In this document: in pieces, positions 43,880 through 53,764 of the stretch
Layout of the letters: the number at the start of each line of letters is the position of its first letter
Position numbering within the stretch: the first letter of the stretch is position 1
Source: Pseudomonas sp. A34-9
GTDB lineage: Bacteria > Pseudomonadota > Gammaproteobacteria > Pseudomonadales > Pseudomonadaceae
Reading direction: 5' to 3'
NCBI RefSeq assembly: GCF_029543085.1
Contig: NZ_CP119967.1
Location: forward strand, 6,207,001-6,271,000
DNA length: 64,000 nucleotides
Program-made: the position numbers and the translations under genes
Notes under the pieces: model-generated
Databases searched by the model: none
Seen by the model: only the letters and a program-made list of their open reading frames with translations
Told to the model about the DNA's origin: nothing

Positions 43880-45841
43880 TCAATTCTGACTCGCACCCAG
43901 CAGGATCGGCGCAAACAACGGGCTCAGTCTGGCACTGCCGACGTCAGAAAGATGATCCGCATCCTTGTACTGCGAGTGGCCGTCGACATCGATAGCGCAG
44001 AGCCCTTCCTTGCACATCAGCGGCGTCGGATCGATGACGTGCACACCGGAATCGGCGGCGCTCATCGAGCCGAACAGGTCGGTGAAAAACTGCTGGCGTG
44101 CCAAATGCTCACTGAGCGGACGACCAAGGCCTTCAGCTGAACGGCCGATCCGGGCCAGGCTGGTCAGGCGGTCGATGTAGCTCTTGTGCTGCAGCGGCAC
44201 TTCCTTGAACAGCCAGACTTGCGCGCCGGCTTCGCGCAACTCGGCCACCCGCGCCTTGATGGCGGCGGCCATGCGCTGTTCTGCCTGACGCGGGTTGTCC
44301 TTGCGATCAAGCAGAAATTGCCGATCCCCGTCGCCGTCTTCGCGACCATAAACGTACAGGCTCCAGTTCGCCGCCAGCACCACGTCCTTGATCCCCAGAC
44401 TGATGACGCGATCCATGTTGCGCTGGTTGAAGTCTTTGCACTGCGGGCGCAACGCGTCATCGATGATCGGCGGGCACCCCGTCAGGCTGTACAGCCACAC
44501 TGGCTGCACCATGTGACTGGCATTGCCTTCGATGGCTGGCAACAACGCTGCGGCGTGACTGTCGCCCCAGAACATTTTTGTCGCCGCAATACTCTGATCA
44601 CCGCCCACCAGACAGGACTTGGTCAGCGCCTTGTCGGTGCTCAAGTGCATGCACTTCGACTGTCCGGCGTTCCATTCGCGCGATTGCGCGTACTCAAGCG
44701 CCTTGCCGCTGAGACGTTGTGGAACACCGTCTGCCGAGCGGATCAGCGAACCCGTAATCGCCAGCACCGTGATCGACACCAAACCACCGACCAACACCGA
44801 GTTACGGCTGGCAAACACGCGTTTTTCGCGAAACGGCAGCTCGATATAGCGCAGGCTCAGCCAGGCCAGCGCCAATGCCAAGGCCATCCAGCCGAGCGCC
44901 TCCAGCGGCTGGATGCCGTCGATGGAGATCGCGTTGGCATACACGTAGACCGGCCAGTGCCACAGATAAAGCGAGTAAGAGAGCAAGCCAATCCAGACCA
45001 TAGCCCGGACACTCAACAGACGACTGGCCCAGGTTGCGCCCTGTGCGCCCGACCAGATCAACGCCGTCGTGCCCAATACCGGCAGCAAGGCTGCCCAGCC
45101 CGGGAACACCGTGGTCTTGTCGAACGTGAACACCGCCACCAGCACCGCCGCCAGCCCGGCCAGACCAACGGACTGCCGCAGCCTTGGCCGCGCGACATGC
45201 TTAGGCACGGGAATTACCGCCAACATGGCCCCGCAGAGCAATTCCCAGGCGCGGGTCGGCAGGGCGAAAAAGGCAAACTCCGGCCGGCGCTCGATGTAGA
45301 TGATGTTCAAGCCGAACGACACCAGCAGCACGGCGAACAACATCCAGCGCCAATGGCGGACGTAGCGCATCAGCAATACCATCATCAACGGGAAGAAGAT
45401 GTAGTACTGCTCCTCCACCGCCAGCGACCAGGTATGCAACAACGGTTTGAGTTCCGAGGCGGGCTGGAAGTAGCCGTCTTCACGCATGAACAGAATGTTG
45501 GAAATGAACAGCGACTGGTAACGAATCGTGCGCCCCAGCTCCGCCAGATCCTTGGCCGTCAGCAGCAACCAGCCCAAGGCCAGCATCACCACCACAACCA
45601 CAGTCAATGCCGGCAGAATGCGCCGGGCGCGACGCCCCCAGAAATCGAGAAAACTGAAGCGCTGGGCGCTGATTTCGCGGAACAGGATCGAGGTGATCAG
45701 AAAGCCGGAAATGACGAAGAACACATCAACGCCGACAAAACCGCCGCTGAATGTAGTGAATCCGAAATGAAAAAGTACGACGGGAATAACCGCCAGAGCC
45801 CGTAATCCGTCGATATCACGGCGATTGCCAAACGTGTGCAT
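43880..45841 (-). CDS. OafA/YrhL-type membrane O-acyltransferase with SGNH domain
   Basis: The 653-residue protein opens MHTFGNRRDIDGLRALAVIPVVLFH, the acyltransferase-3 start with its conserved R and His, and continues GFVGVDVFFVISGFLI, FWGRRARRILPAL and LLHTWSLAVEEQYYIFFP. About ten membrane segments fill residues 1-370. The C-terminal third is a periplasmic SGNH domain with FWGDSHAAALLPAI and a DADHLSDVGS Asp-x-x-His. Such two-domain enzymes O-acetylate surface polysaccharide or peptidoglycan. No polysaccharide cluster is adjacent, so the acceptor is unknown. Confidence 0.9.
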   Translation of the reverse strand: MHTFGNRRDIDGLRALAVIPVVLFHFGFTTFSGGFVGVDVFFVISGFLITSILFREISAQRFSFLDFWGRRARRILPALTVVVVVMLALGWLLLTAKDLAELGRTIRYQSLFISNILFMREDGYFQPASELKPLLHTWSLAVEEQYYIFFPLMMVLLMRYVRHWRWMLFAVLLVSFGLNIIYIERRPEFAFFALPTRAWELLCGAMLAVIPVPKHVARPRLRQSVGLAGLAAVLVAVFTFDKTTVFPGWAALLPVLGTTALIWSGAQGATWASRLLSVRAMVWIGLLSYSLYLWHWPVYVYANAISIDGIQPLEALGWMALALALAWLSLRYIELPFREKRVFASRNSVLVGGLVSITVLAITGSLIRSADGVPQRLSGKALEYAQSREWNAGQSKCMHLSTDKALTKSCLVGGDQSIAATKMFWGDSHAAALLPAIEGNASHMVQPVWLYSLTGCPPIIDDALRPQCKDFNQRNMDRVISLGIKDVVLAANWSLYVYGREDGDGDRQFLLDRKDNPRQAEQRMAAAIKARVAELREAGAQVWLFKEVPLQHKSYIDRLTSLARIGRSAEGLGRPLSEHLARQQFFTDLFGSMSAADSGVHVIDPTPLMCKEGLCAIDVDGHSQYKDADHLSDVGSARLSPLFAPILLGASQN

Positions 45842-45920
45842 AACCGTTCTTATCCTTGTAGGTACAAACCGATCCAAACAAGGACACTAGCCTGTCGCGA
45901 AAGTTATGCACCGCGCACGC

Positions 45921-45956
45921 AAAAAAAAACGCCCCCTTGCGGGAGCGTTCTTTTTT
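45921..45956. terminator. Terminator downstream of rho
   Basis: AACGCCCCC and GGGAGCGTT form a stem around a TTGC loop, with runs of A on the left and T on the right. It begins 13 bp after the rho stop and can also end transcripts from the other side. Confidence 0.9.
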
Positions 45957-45968
45957 ACAGCGTGTGTA

Positions 45969-47228
<1,260 letters not shown>

Positions 47229-47426
47229 ATAGGAATGACGTAATCATTTATGGAGGGGGGGAAATTAAGCTTTTGGCTTAATGAGGCCGCGCCGCGGAGA
47301 AGGCGACAGGATCGCGAACTAATTCGAAAAGGAGTGCGTCGGCGACGGCTAGCAGGGGGCAGTGGAGAAACCAGTGCGGGGCCGAATGTACCACCTGAGT
47401 TTCGGAGCGTCTAGCCCTGAATACGT

Positions 47427-47457
47427 AAAAAGCCCCGCTAATTGCGGGGCTTTTTTT
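47427..47457. terminator. Terminator of trxA
   Basis: Stem AAAGCCCCGC pairs with GCGGGGCTTT around TAATT, with A and T tracts outside. It lies 21 bp after the trxA stop and separates it from the rho leader. Confidence 0.92.
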
Positions 47458-47477
47458 CAGGCACTTTACAGCGACGC

Positions 47478-47807
47478 TTAGATGTTGGCGTCGAGGAAAG
47501 CAGCCAGTTGCGACTTCGACAGGGCGCCGACTTTGGTCGCTTCAACGTTGCCGTTCTTGAACAGCATCAGCGTCGGGATACCACGCACGCCGTGCTTGGC
47601 CGGGGTTTCCTGGTTTTCGTCGATGTTCAGTTTGGCAACGGTCAGCTTGCCTTTGTAAGTCTCGGCAATCTCGTCCAGAACTGGAGCGATCATTTTGCAA
47701 GGACCGCACCATTCAGCCCAGTAATCGACCAGGACAGCGCCTTCGGCCTTGAGTACGTCGGCTTCGAAGCTAGCGTCGCTAACGTGTTTGATAAGATCGC
47801 TGCTCAT
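47478..47807 (-). CDS. trxA: Thioredoxin 1
   Basis: The 109-residue protein carries the [13 protein letters not shown] active site, [24 protein letters not shown] core (here [19 protein letters not shown]) and the cis-proline [12 protein letters not shown]. It reduces disulfides in cytoplasmic proteins such as ribonucleotide reductase. The trxA-rho order is conserved in gammaproteobacteria. GGAG lies eight bases before ATG 47807. A terminator separates it from rho. Confidence 0.97.
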   Translation of the reverse strand: MSSDLIKHVSDASFEADVLKAEGAVLVDYWAEWCGPCKMIAPVLDEIAETYKGKLTVAKLNIDENQETPAKHGVRGIPTLMLFKNGNVEATKVGALSKSQLAAFLDANI

Positions 47808-47927
47808 GGAATTCTCCAGGTTGTAAGCAAAAAAACGTGGCCCATCATAGCCGCCCTTCCCCTGTTCAGGAAGCCGCAGTTGATTGAGTCTTGCTATGGC
47901 ACTCGATGAGTTTGGGTATAGCTCAAG

Positions 47928-48635
47928 TCACGCCGTGGCGGGGGCAATGAAGGAAATTCCGGTACGCAGGGCCGCGTTGCGCACATGCTCCTGCATGGCT
48001 TTTTGCGCTGCAGCGCAGGCGCGACGTGCGAGGGCGCGCAGGATCTTGCGGTGTTCCTGCCAGGTTTCCATGGCGCGCTCGGCGCGGATGAACGGTAGTT
48101 TCTGGCTTTCCAGGAACATCTCGGCGCTGGCGGTGAGGATGCTCAGCATCGCCTGATTACCGCTGGCCAGCAGGATCCGTCGGTGAAATTCGAAGTCCAG
48201 TTTCGCCGCCGCTTCAAAGTCGCCGGCCTTCAATTGCTCACGCATGGCCGCGACGTTGTCTTCCAGCGCATCCAGATCAAATGTACTCAACGTCACCGCC
48301 GCCAGGCCTGCGGCAAAGCCCTCCAGCGCATAGCGCAATTGAAAGATATCCAGCGGTGACGCTTGCGCGGCGAATGACCAGCCCGGTGCGTTTTCGCCGC
48401 GCGACAATTCCACCGGCGCCTGCACGAACACGCCTTTGCCCGGCTGAATACTGACCACACCCAACGCACTCAGCGACGACAGTGCCTCACGCAACGATGC
48501 CCGGCTCACCCCCAGTTGCAACGCCAGATCGCGCTGTGAAGGCAAGGCGTCGCCAGCGCCGAAACCCTGTTCGGTGATCAGTTTGCGGATCGCTTGCAGC
48601 GCCACTTCGGGTACCGCACGGGAAATCGAATTCAT
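47928..48635 (-). CDS. GntR-family regulator, FadR subfamily (FCD domain)
   Basis: The 235-residue protein has a winged helix-turn-helix in residues 10-75 (AGDALPSQRDLALQLGVSRASLREALSSLSALGVVSIQPGKGVFV) and an all-helical FCD domain with LDFEFHRRILLASGNQAML, where His and Asp/Glu typically bind a metal and an organic acid. It is divergent from the amino-acid ABC operon at 48893, with 257 bp between, so it most likely represses or activates that operon. The effector is unknown. No clear ribosome site precedes ATG 48635. Confidence 0.88.
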   Translation of the reverse strand: MNSISRAVPEVALQAIRKLITEQGFGAGDALPSQRDLALQLGVSRASLREALSSLSALGVVSIQPGKGVFVQAPVELSRGENAPGWSFAAQASPLDIFQLRYALEGFAAGLAAVTLSTFDLDALEDNVAAMREQLKAGDFEAAAKLDFEFHRRILLASGNQAMLSILTASAEMFLESQKLPFIRAERAMETWQEHRKILRALARRACAAAQKAMQEHVRNAALRTGISFIAPATA

Positions 48636-48829
48636 GGTTTTTCAGACGCGCCAGGCCAATGTGCGGCTAGTTGTAAAGCTATTCGCCAAGTCCGGCAAGT
48701 CGTGCCCCAGCGGGGTTCGGTGCGGCACGCCGATGCGCGATAGCAGTGCGAAAACCAACCTGACTGTTCAGACCAGTAAGACCGAACAAACCCGCTAAAA
48801 CCATGGCCTGCCGGGGCGAAAACCGCGTA

Positions 48830-48846
48830 TTGGCACGGCCCGTGCT
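48830..48846 (+). promoter_or_regulatory. Candidate sigma-54 promoter of the amino-acid ABC operon
   Basis: TTGGCACGGCCCGTGCT matches the -24/-12 consensus TGGCACG-N4-TTGCW except for one T, with GG and GC eleven bases apart as required. It lies about 47 bp before ATG 48893. Several Pseudomonas amino-acid uptake operons use sigma-54. Confidence 0.6.
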
Positions 48847-48892
48847 CTGTCCGATCGCAGAAATCACTTCCCCGCCGAACCGGAGATTGTTC

Positions 48893-49678
48893 ATGACCAA
48901 GCGTTACAGCGCCCTTCTCGCCGCTCTGTTTTCCTCTCTGCTGCTCAGCCAGGCCCCTGCTCATGCCGACGGTCTCGACGACGTGGTCAAACGCGGCACC
49001 CTGAAAGTCGCCGTGCCGCAGGACTTCCCGCCGTTCGGCTCGGTCGGCCCGGACATGAAGCCGCGCGGTCTGGACATCGACACCGCGAAACTGCTGGCCG
49101 ATCAGCTCAAGGTCAAACTCGAACTGACCCCGGTCAACAGCACCAACCGCATCCCGTTCCTGACCACCGGCAAAGTCGATCTGGTGATTTCCAGCCTCGG
49201 CAAAAACCCCGAGCGAGAAAAAGTCATCGACTTCTCCCGCGCCTACGCGCCCTTCTACCTCGCCGTGTTCGGCCCGCCAGACGCCGCCATCGCCAGCCTC
49301 GACGACCTCAAGGGCAAGACCATCAGCGTCACCCGTGGCGCGATCGAAGACATCGAACTGACCAAAGTCGCTCCCGAAGGCGTGACCATCAAGCGCTTCG
49401 AAGACAACAACTCGACCATCGCCGCCTACCTCGCCGGCCAAGTCGATCTGATCGCCAGCGGCAACGTGGTGATGGTCGCGATCAGCGAAAAGAACCCGAA
49501 ACGCGTACCGGCGCTGAAAGTGAAGCTCAAGGATTCGCCGGTCTATGTCGGCGTGAACAAGAACGAAGCGGCGCTGCTGGCCAAGGTCAACGACATTCTG
49601 ACCACCGCCAAGGCTGACGGCGCACTGGAAAAGAATTCGCAGACCTGGCTGAAAGAGCCGCTGCCGGCCGATCTCTGA
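48893..49678 (+). CDS. Polar amino-acid ABC transporter substrate-binding protein
   Basis: The 261-residue precursor has a signal peptide (MTKRYSALLAALFSSLLLSQAPAHA) and a type II SBP fold: DGLDDVVKRGTLKVAVPQDFPPFGSVG, RGLDIDTAKLLADQLKVKLELTPVNSTNRIPFLTTGKVDLVISSLGKNPERE and GKTISVTRGAIEDIELTKVAPEGV. The NSTNRIPFL element is common in binders of glutamate, aspartate or related acids, but the ligand cannot be assigned. GGAG precedes ATG 48893. It is the first gene of the four-gene import operon. Confidence 0.9.
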   Translation: MTKRYSALLAALFSSLLLSQAPAHADGLDDVVKRGTLKVAVPQDFPPFGSVGPDMKPRGLDIDTAKLLADQLKVKLELTPVNSTNRIPFLTTGKVDLVISSLGKNPEREKVIDFSRAYAPFYLAVFGPPDAAIASLDDLKGKTISVTRGAIEDIELTKVAPEGVTIKRFEDNNSTIAAYLAGQVDLIASGNVVMVAISEKNPKRVPALKVKLKDSPVYVGVNKNEAALLAKVNDILTTAKADGALEKNSQTWLKEPLPADL

Positions 49679-49699
49679 TCGACTGCGCGGGAGACTTTC

Positions 49700-50368
49700 A
49701 TGGCTTATCAGTTCGATTTCATGCCGGTGGTGCAGAACACCGACCTGCTGCTGCGCGGGGCGCTGTTCACCCTTGAGCTGACGGCCATCGGCGCATTGCT
49801 CGGGGTCGGCGTCGGGATTGTCGGGGCACTCGTGCGGGCATGGAACATCCGCCCGTTCTCGGCGATCTTCGGCGTCTACGTCGAGTTGATCCGCAACACG
49901 CCGTTTCTGGTGCAGTTGTTCTTCATCTTCTTCGGTTTGCCGTCGCTTGGCGTGCAGATTTCCGAGTGGCAGGCGGCGGTGCTGGCGATGGTGATCAACC
50001 TTGGCGCCTATTCGACCGAGATCATCCGTGCGGGTATTCAAGCAATCCCGCGTGGACAGCTGGAAGCCGCAGCGGCGCTGGCGATGACGCGGTTCGAGGC
50101 GTTCCGCCACGTGGTGCTGCTGCCGGCGCTGGGCAAGGTCTGGCCGGCGCTGAGTAGCCAGATCATCATCGTCATGCTCGGTTCGGCGGTGTGTTCGCAG
50201 ATCGCCACCGAAGAGCTGAGCTTCGCTGCCAACTTTATTCAGTCGCGCAACTTCCGCGCCTTTGAAACCTACGCGCTGACCACGCTGATCTATCTGTGCA
50301 TGGCGCTGCTGATTCGCCAGTTGCTCAATTGGATCGGCCGGCGCTACATCAGCAGGAGCCGCGCATGA
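49700..50368 (+). CDS. Amino-acid ABC transporter permease 1
   Basis: The 222-residue HisM/ArtQ-type permease has five hydrophobic segments and the coupling loop GQLEAAAALAMTRFEAFRHVVLLPALGKVWPAL, with FGVYVELIRNTPFLVQLFFIFFGLPSLG as the family landmark. It forms a heterodimeric channel with the next gene. It starts 21 bp after the binding-protein stop and overlaps the next start by 4 bp (ATGA). Confidence 0.92.
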   Translation: MAYQFDFMPVVQNTDLLLRGALFTLELTAIGALLGVGVGIVGALVRAWNIRPFSAIFGVYVELIRNTPFLVQLFFIFFGLPSLGVQISEWQAAVLAMVINLGAYSTEIIRAGIQAIPRGQLEAAAALAMTRFEAFRHVVLLPALGKVWPALSSQIIIVMLGSAVCSQIATEELSFAANFIQSRNFRAFETYALTTLIYLCMALLIRQLLNWIGRRYISRSRA

Positions 50369-51015
50369 GCGATTTCACCTTCTGGGACATCCTGCGCAAC
50401 CTGCTCACCGGCCTGCAATGGACGCTGGCGTTGTCGCTGGTGGCGTTTATCGGCGGCGGGATTGTCGGGCTGCTGATCCTGATCATGCGCATCTCGAAAA
50501 ACCAGCTGCCAAGCAGCATCGCCCGCACCTGGATCGAGCTGTTCCAGGGCACGCCACTGTTGATGCAGCTGTTTCTGGTGTTCTTCGGCGTGGCGCTGGC
50601 CGGGATCGAAATCTCGCCGTGGATGGCGGCGGCGATTGCGCTGACCTTGTTCACCAGCGCTTATCTGGCGGAGATCTGGCGCGGCTGTGTCGAGTCGATC
50701 CCCAACGGCCAGTGGGAAGCCTCGGCGAGTCTGGCGCTCAATCCGCTGGAACAGCTGCGCTACGTGATCCTGCCGCAAGCGCTGCGCATTGCCGTGGCGC
50801 CAACCGTGGGTTTCTCGGTGCAAGTGGTCAAAGGCACCGCCGTGACCTCGATCATCGGCTTCACCGAGCTGACCAAGACCGGCGGCATGCTCGCCAACGC
50901 CACGTTTGAACCGTTCATGGTCTACGGCCTCGTCGCCCTCGGCTACTTCCTGCTCTGCTACCCCTTGTCCCTCAGTGCGCGCTACCTGGAAAGGAGACTG
51001 CATGCCTCTGCTTAG
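50365..51015 (+). CDS. Amino-acid ABC transporter permease 2
   Basis: The 216-residue permease begins MSDFTFWDILRNLLTGLQWTLALS and has ARTWIELFQGTPLLMQLFLVFFGVA and GQWEASASLALNPLEQLRYVILPQALRIAVAP. It is the partner of the first permease. ATG 50365 overlaps the previous stop, and its end overlaps the ATPase start by 14 bp, so the operon is tightly coupled. A longer frame from 50296 lies within the previous gene and is not used. Confidence 0.92.
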   Translation: MSDFTFWDILRNLLTGLQWTLALSLVAFIGGGIVGLLILIMRISKNQLPSSIARTWIELFQGTPLLMQLFLVFFGVALAGIEISPWMAAAIALTLFTSAYLAEIWRGCVESIPNGQWEASASLALNPLEQLRYVILPQALRIAVAPTVGFSVQVVKGTAVTSIIGFTELTKTGGMLANATFEPFMVYGLVALGYFLLCYPLSLSARYLERRLHASA

Positions 51016-51739
51016 AATTTCCGCCCTGCATAAATACTACGGCGATCACCACGTGCTCAAAGGCATCGACCTCAGCGTTGAAGAAGGCCAGGTGGTGGCG
51101 ATCATCGGCCGCAGCGGCTCGGGCAAATCGACCCTGCTGCGCACGCTTAATGGCCTGGAGTCGATCAACGACGGCGTGATCGAAGTCGACGGCGAATACC
51201 TCGACGCTGCCCGTGCCGATCTGCGCAGCCTGCGGCAGAAGGTCGGCATGGTCTTTCAGCAGTTCAACCTGTTCCCGCACCTGACTGTGGGCGAAAACGT
51301 CATGCTCGCGCCGCAAGTGGTGCAGAAAGTGCCGAAAGCCAAAGCGGCGGAATTGGCCCGGGAGATGCTGGAGCGGGTGGGCCTCGGGGAAAAGTTTGAT
51401 GCATTCCCCGATCGGTTGTCCGGCGGCCAGCAACAGCGCGTGGCGATTGCCCGGGCGTTGGCGATGTCGCCTAAGGTTCTGCTCTGCGATGAGATCACCT
51501 CGGCGCTCGACCCGGAACTGGTCAATGAAGTGCTCAGCGTCGTGCGCCAATTGGCCAAGGAGGGCATGACGCTGATCATGGTCACCCATGAAATGCGTTT
51601 TGCCCGTGAGGTGGGGGACAAACTGGTGTTTATGCACCATGGCAAGGTGCATGAGGTGGGGGATCCGAAGGTATTGTTTGCCAATCCGCAGACGGCGGAG
51701 CTCGCGAATTTCATTGGCACAGTTGAAGCAACAGCCTGA
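51002..51739 (+). CDS. Amino-acid ABC transporter ATP-binding protein
   Basis: The 245-residue ATPase begins MPLLRISALHKYYGDHHVLKGIDLS and has Walker A IIGRSGSGKSTLLRTLNGLE, Q-loop VFQQFNLFPHLTV, signature LSGGQQQRVAIARAL, Walker B VLLCDEITSALDPELVNEVL and H-loop VTHEMRFAREVGD. It is of the GlnQ/HisP kind with the DEIT variant of Walker B that is common in this subfamily. It closes the four-gene operon; a REPIN follows 20 bp later. Confidence 0.94.
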   Translation: MPLLRISALHKYYGDHHVLKGIDLSVEEGQVVAIIGRSGSGKSTLLRTLNGLESINDGVIEVDGEYLDAARADLRSLRQKVGMVFQQFNLFPHLTVGENVMLAPQVVQKVPKAKAAELAREMLERVGLGEKFDAFPDRLSGGQQQRVAIARALAMSPKVLLCDEITSALDPELVNEVLSVVRQLAKEGMTLIMVTHEMRFAREVGDKLVFMHHGKVHEVGDPKVLFANPQTAELANFIGTVEATA

Positions 51740-51759
51740 GGGCTCTTGATCGTTACCCA

Positions 51760-51866
51760 ATCGTTCCCACGCTCTGCGTGGGAATGCCTCAATGGACGCT
51801 CTGCGTCCGCTTTTGGGACGCGGAGCGTCCCGGGCTGCATTCCCACGCGGAGCGTGGGAACGATCA
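51760..51866. repeat. REPIN, family A, copy 5
   Basis: ATCGTTCCCACGC opens and GCGTGGGAACGATCA closes the element, with inner GGACGC/GCGTCC arms in both copies. It lies between the ABC operon and ppx. Confidence 0.87.
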
Positions 51867-51985
51867 TTGAGTGCGCAACGGTCCTTGGGTTTTTATGCGC
51901 AGGATCAAGGGTTTGAACCATGCGCGTTGGCGCCAGCGTTTGATCGTGGCACGATGTCGAGGTTATTGACCGAGACCCCCTGACC

Positions 51986-53488
51986 ATGCCGCAATCCCAA
52001 GCCAAGAATCTTTCCCTGATCGCCGCAATCGACCTGGGCTCGAACAGCTTTCACATGGTCGTGGCCAAGGCCCAGAACGGTGAGATCCGCATTCTCGAAC
52101 GCCTCGGCGAGAAGGTTCAGCTCGCCGCCGGTATCGACGATGAGCGCCATCTCAACGAAGAATCGATGCAGCGCGGCCTCGATTGCCTCAAGCGTTTTGC
52201 CCAACTGATCAACGGTATGCCGCTGGGCGCCGTGCGTATCGTCGGCACCAACGCCCTGCGCGAAGCGCGCAACCGCCTCGAATTCATCCACCGCGCCGAA
52301 GAAATCCTCGGCCACCCGGTGGAAGTCATCTCCGGCCGTGAAGAAGCGCGCCTGATCTACCTCGGGGTTTCGCACACCCTCGCCGACACCCCGGGCAAAC
52401 GCCTGGTGGCCGACATCGGCGGCGGCAGCACCGAGTTCATCATTGGTCAGCGCTTCGAACCGCTGCTGCGCGAAAGCCTGCAAATGGGTTGCGTCAGCTT
52501 CACCCAGCGCTACTTCAAGGACGGCAAGATCACCCCGGCCCGCTACGCCCAGGCGTACACCGCAGCACGGCTGGAGATCATGAGCATCGAACACGCCCTG
52601 CATCGCCTGACCTGGGATGAAGCAATCGGCTCCTCGGGCACCATCCGCGCCATCGGCCTGGCGCTGAAGGCCGGCGGGCACGGCACTGGTGAAGTGAATG
52701 CCGAAGGTCTGGCGTGGCTCAAGCGCCGCCTGTTCAAGCTCGGTGACGTCGACAAGATCGATTTCGAAGGCATCAAGCCTGATCGCCGGACAATCTTCCC
52801 GGCGGGTCTGGCGATTCTCGAAGCAATTTTCGACGCCCTTGAACTGCAACGCATGGATCACTGCGACGGCGCCCTGCGTGAAGGCGTGCTCTACGACCTG
52901 CTCGGCCGTCATCATCATGAAGACGTGCGCGAGCGCACCCTGACTTCGTTGATGGAGCGTTATCACGTCGATCTCGAACAGGCGGCCCGAGTTGAGCGCA
53001 AAGCCTTGCACGCGTTCGATCAGGTCGCGGTGGACTGGGAGCTGGATGACGGCATCTGGCGCGAGCTCCTTGGCTGGGCGGCGAAAGTGCACGAAGTCGG
53101 TCTCGACATCGCGCACTATCACTACCATAAGCACGGCGCATACCTGATCGAACACTCCGACCTTGCCGGTTTCTCTCGCGAAGACCAGCAAATGCTCGCC
53201 CTGCTGGTGCGCGGCCACCGCCGCAACATTCCCAAGGACAAGTTTGCCGATTTCGGTGACGACGGTGACAAGCTGATCCGCCTGTGCGTGCTGCTGCGCT
53301 TTGCGATCCTGTTCCACCACATTCGTGGCACGCAGACGATGCCGCAGGTGGTGTTGCACGCCAAGGGCAACACCCTGGATGTGGAATTCCCGGAGAACTG
53401 GCTGGATGAGAATCAGCTGACTCAGGCGGATTTCGGGCTTGAGGCGGATTGGCTGACGCGGGTGGGGATTGTCCTGACCGTTCACTGA
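51986..53488 (+). CDS. ppx: Exopolyphosphatase
   Basis: The 500-residue Ppx/GppA-family enzyme begins with [20 protein letters not shown] (phosphate 1 motif), then [27 protein letters not shown], and [14 protein letters not shown] (phosphate 2 motif). A C-terminal HD-like helical domain follows ([30 protein letters not shown]). It releases phosphate from the ends of long polyphosphate. It is convergent with ppk, with a terminator and a MITE-like repeat between. Its length is normal. Confidence 0.95.
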   Translation: MPQSQAKNLSLIAAIDLGSNSFHMVVAKAQNGEIRILERLGEKVQLAAGIDDERHLNEESMQRGLDCLKRFAQLINGMPLGAVRIVGTNALREARNRLEFIHRAEEILGHPVEVISGREEARLIYLGVSHTLADTPGKRLVADIGGGSTEFIIGQRFEPLLRESLQMGCVSFTQRYFKDGKITPARYAQAYTAARLEIMSIEHALHRLTWDEAIGSSGTIRAIGLALKAGGHGTGEVNAEGLAWLKRRLFKLGDVDKIDFEGIKPDRRTIFPAGLAILEAIFDALELQRMDHCDGALREGVLYDLLGRHHHEDVRERTLTSLMERYHVDLEQAARVERKALHAFDQVAVDWELDDGIWRELLGWAAKVHEVGLDIAHYHYHKHGAYLIEHSDLAGFSREDQQMLALLVRGHRRNIPKDKFADFGDDGDKLIRLCVLLRFAILFHHIRGTQTMPQVVLHAKGNTLDVEFPENWLDENQLTQADFGLEADWLTRVGIVLTVH

Positions 53489-53502
53489 GTCTCGATTGGA
53501 CA

Positions 53503-53536
53503 TAAAAAAGGCGATCCTTCTGGATCGCCTTTTTTA
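53503..53536 (+). terminator. Terminator of ppx
   Basis: AAAAAAGGCGATCC pairs with GGATCGCCTTTTTT around a TTCT loop. It begins 15 bp after the ppx stop. Confidence 0.93.
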
Positions 53537-53578
53537 TTGGGTGTTCGCTTGGGTTCAGGCGGTGTAATCAAGATCGAT

Positions 53579-53742
53579 CCCCCTCACCCCAGCCCTCTCC
53601 CCCAAGGGGGTAGAGGGGGAAAGGGAGCCGACCGCGTGAAGTTCAAAACCTGAGTTCGACTAGGTAGTTCAGGTCGGCGTAACTCGCCCATCCAACCCGG
53701 TCAGTCCCCTCTCCCTCCGGGAGAGGGTTAGGGTGAGGGGCT
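53579..53742. repeat. CCCTCACCC-type inverted-repeat element (MITE-like)
   Basis: It begins CCCCTCACCCCAGCCCTCTCCC and ends with the inverted GGGAGAGGGTTAGGGTGAGGGG form, with a second pair (CCCCAAGGGGG, CCTCCGGGAGAGG) and an unrelated centre of about 90 bp. It is about 160 bp with terminal inverted repeats and no gene. This differs from the three REP families in the window. Similar CCCTCACCC motifs are common in gammaproteobacteria. Confidence 0.65.
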
Positions 53743-53764
53743 TTTGACTTTCAGCTCTCAGCTC

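Noticed and set aside
44186..45805. Plus-strand open frame opposite the acyltransferase (about 539 codons)
   Set aside because: Composition (R, Q, H, P-rich) is that of an antisense shadow, with no ribosome site.
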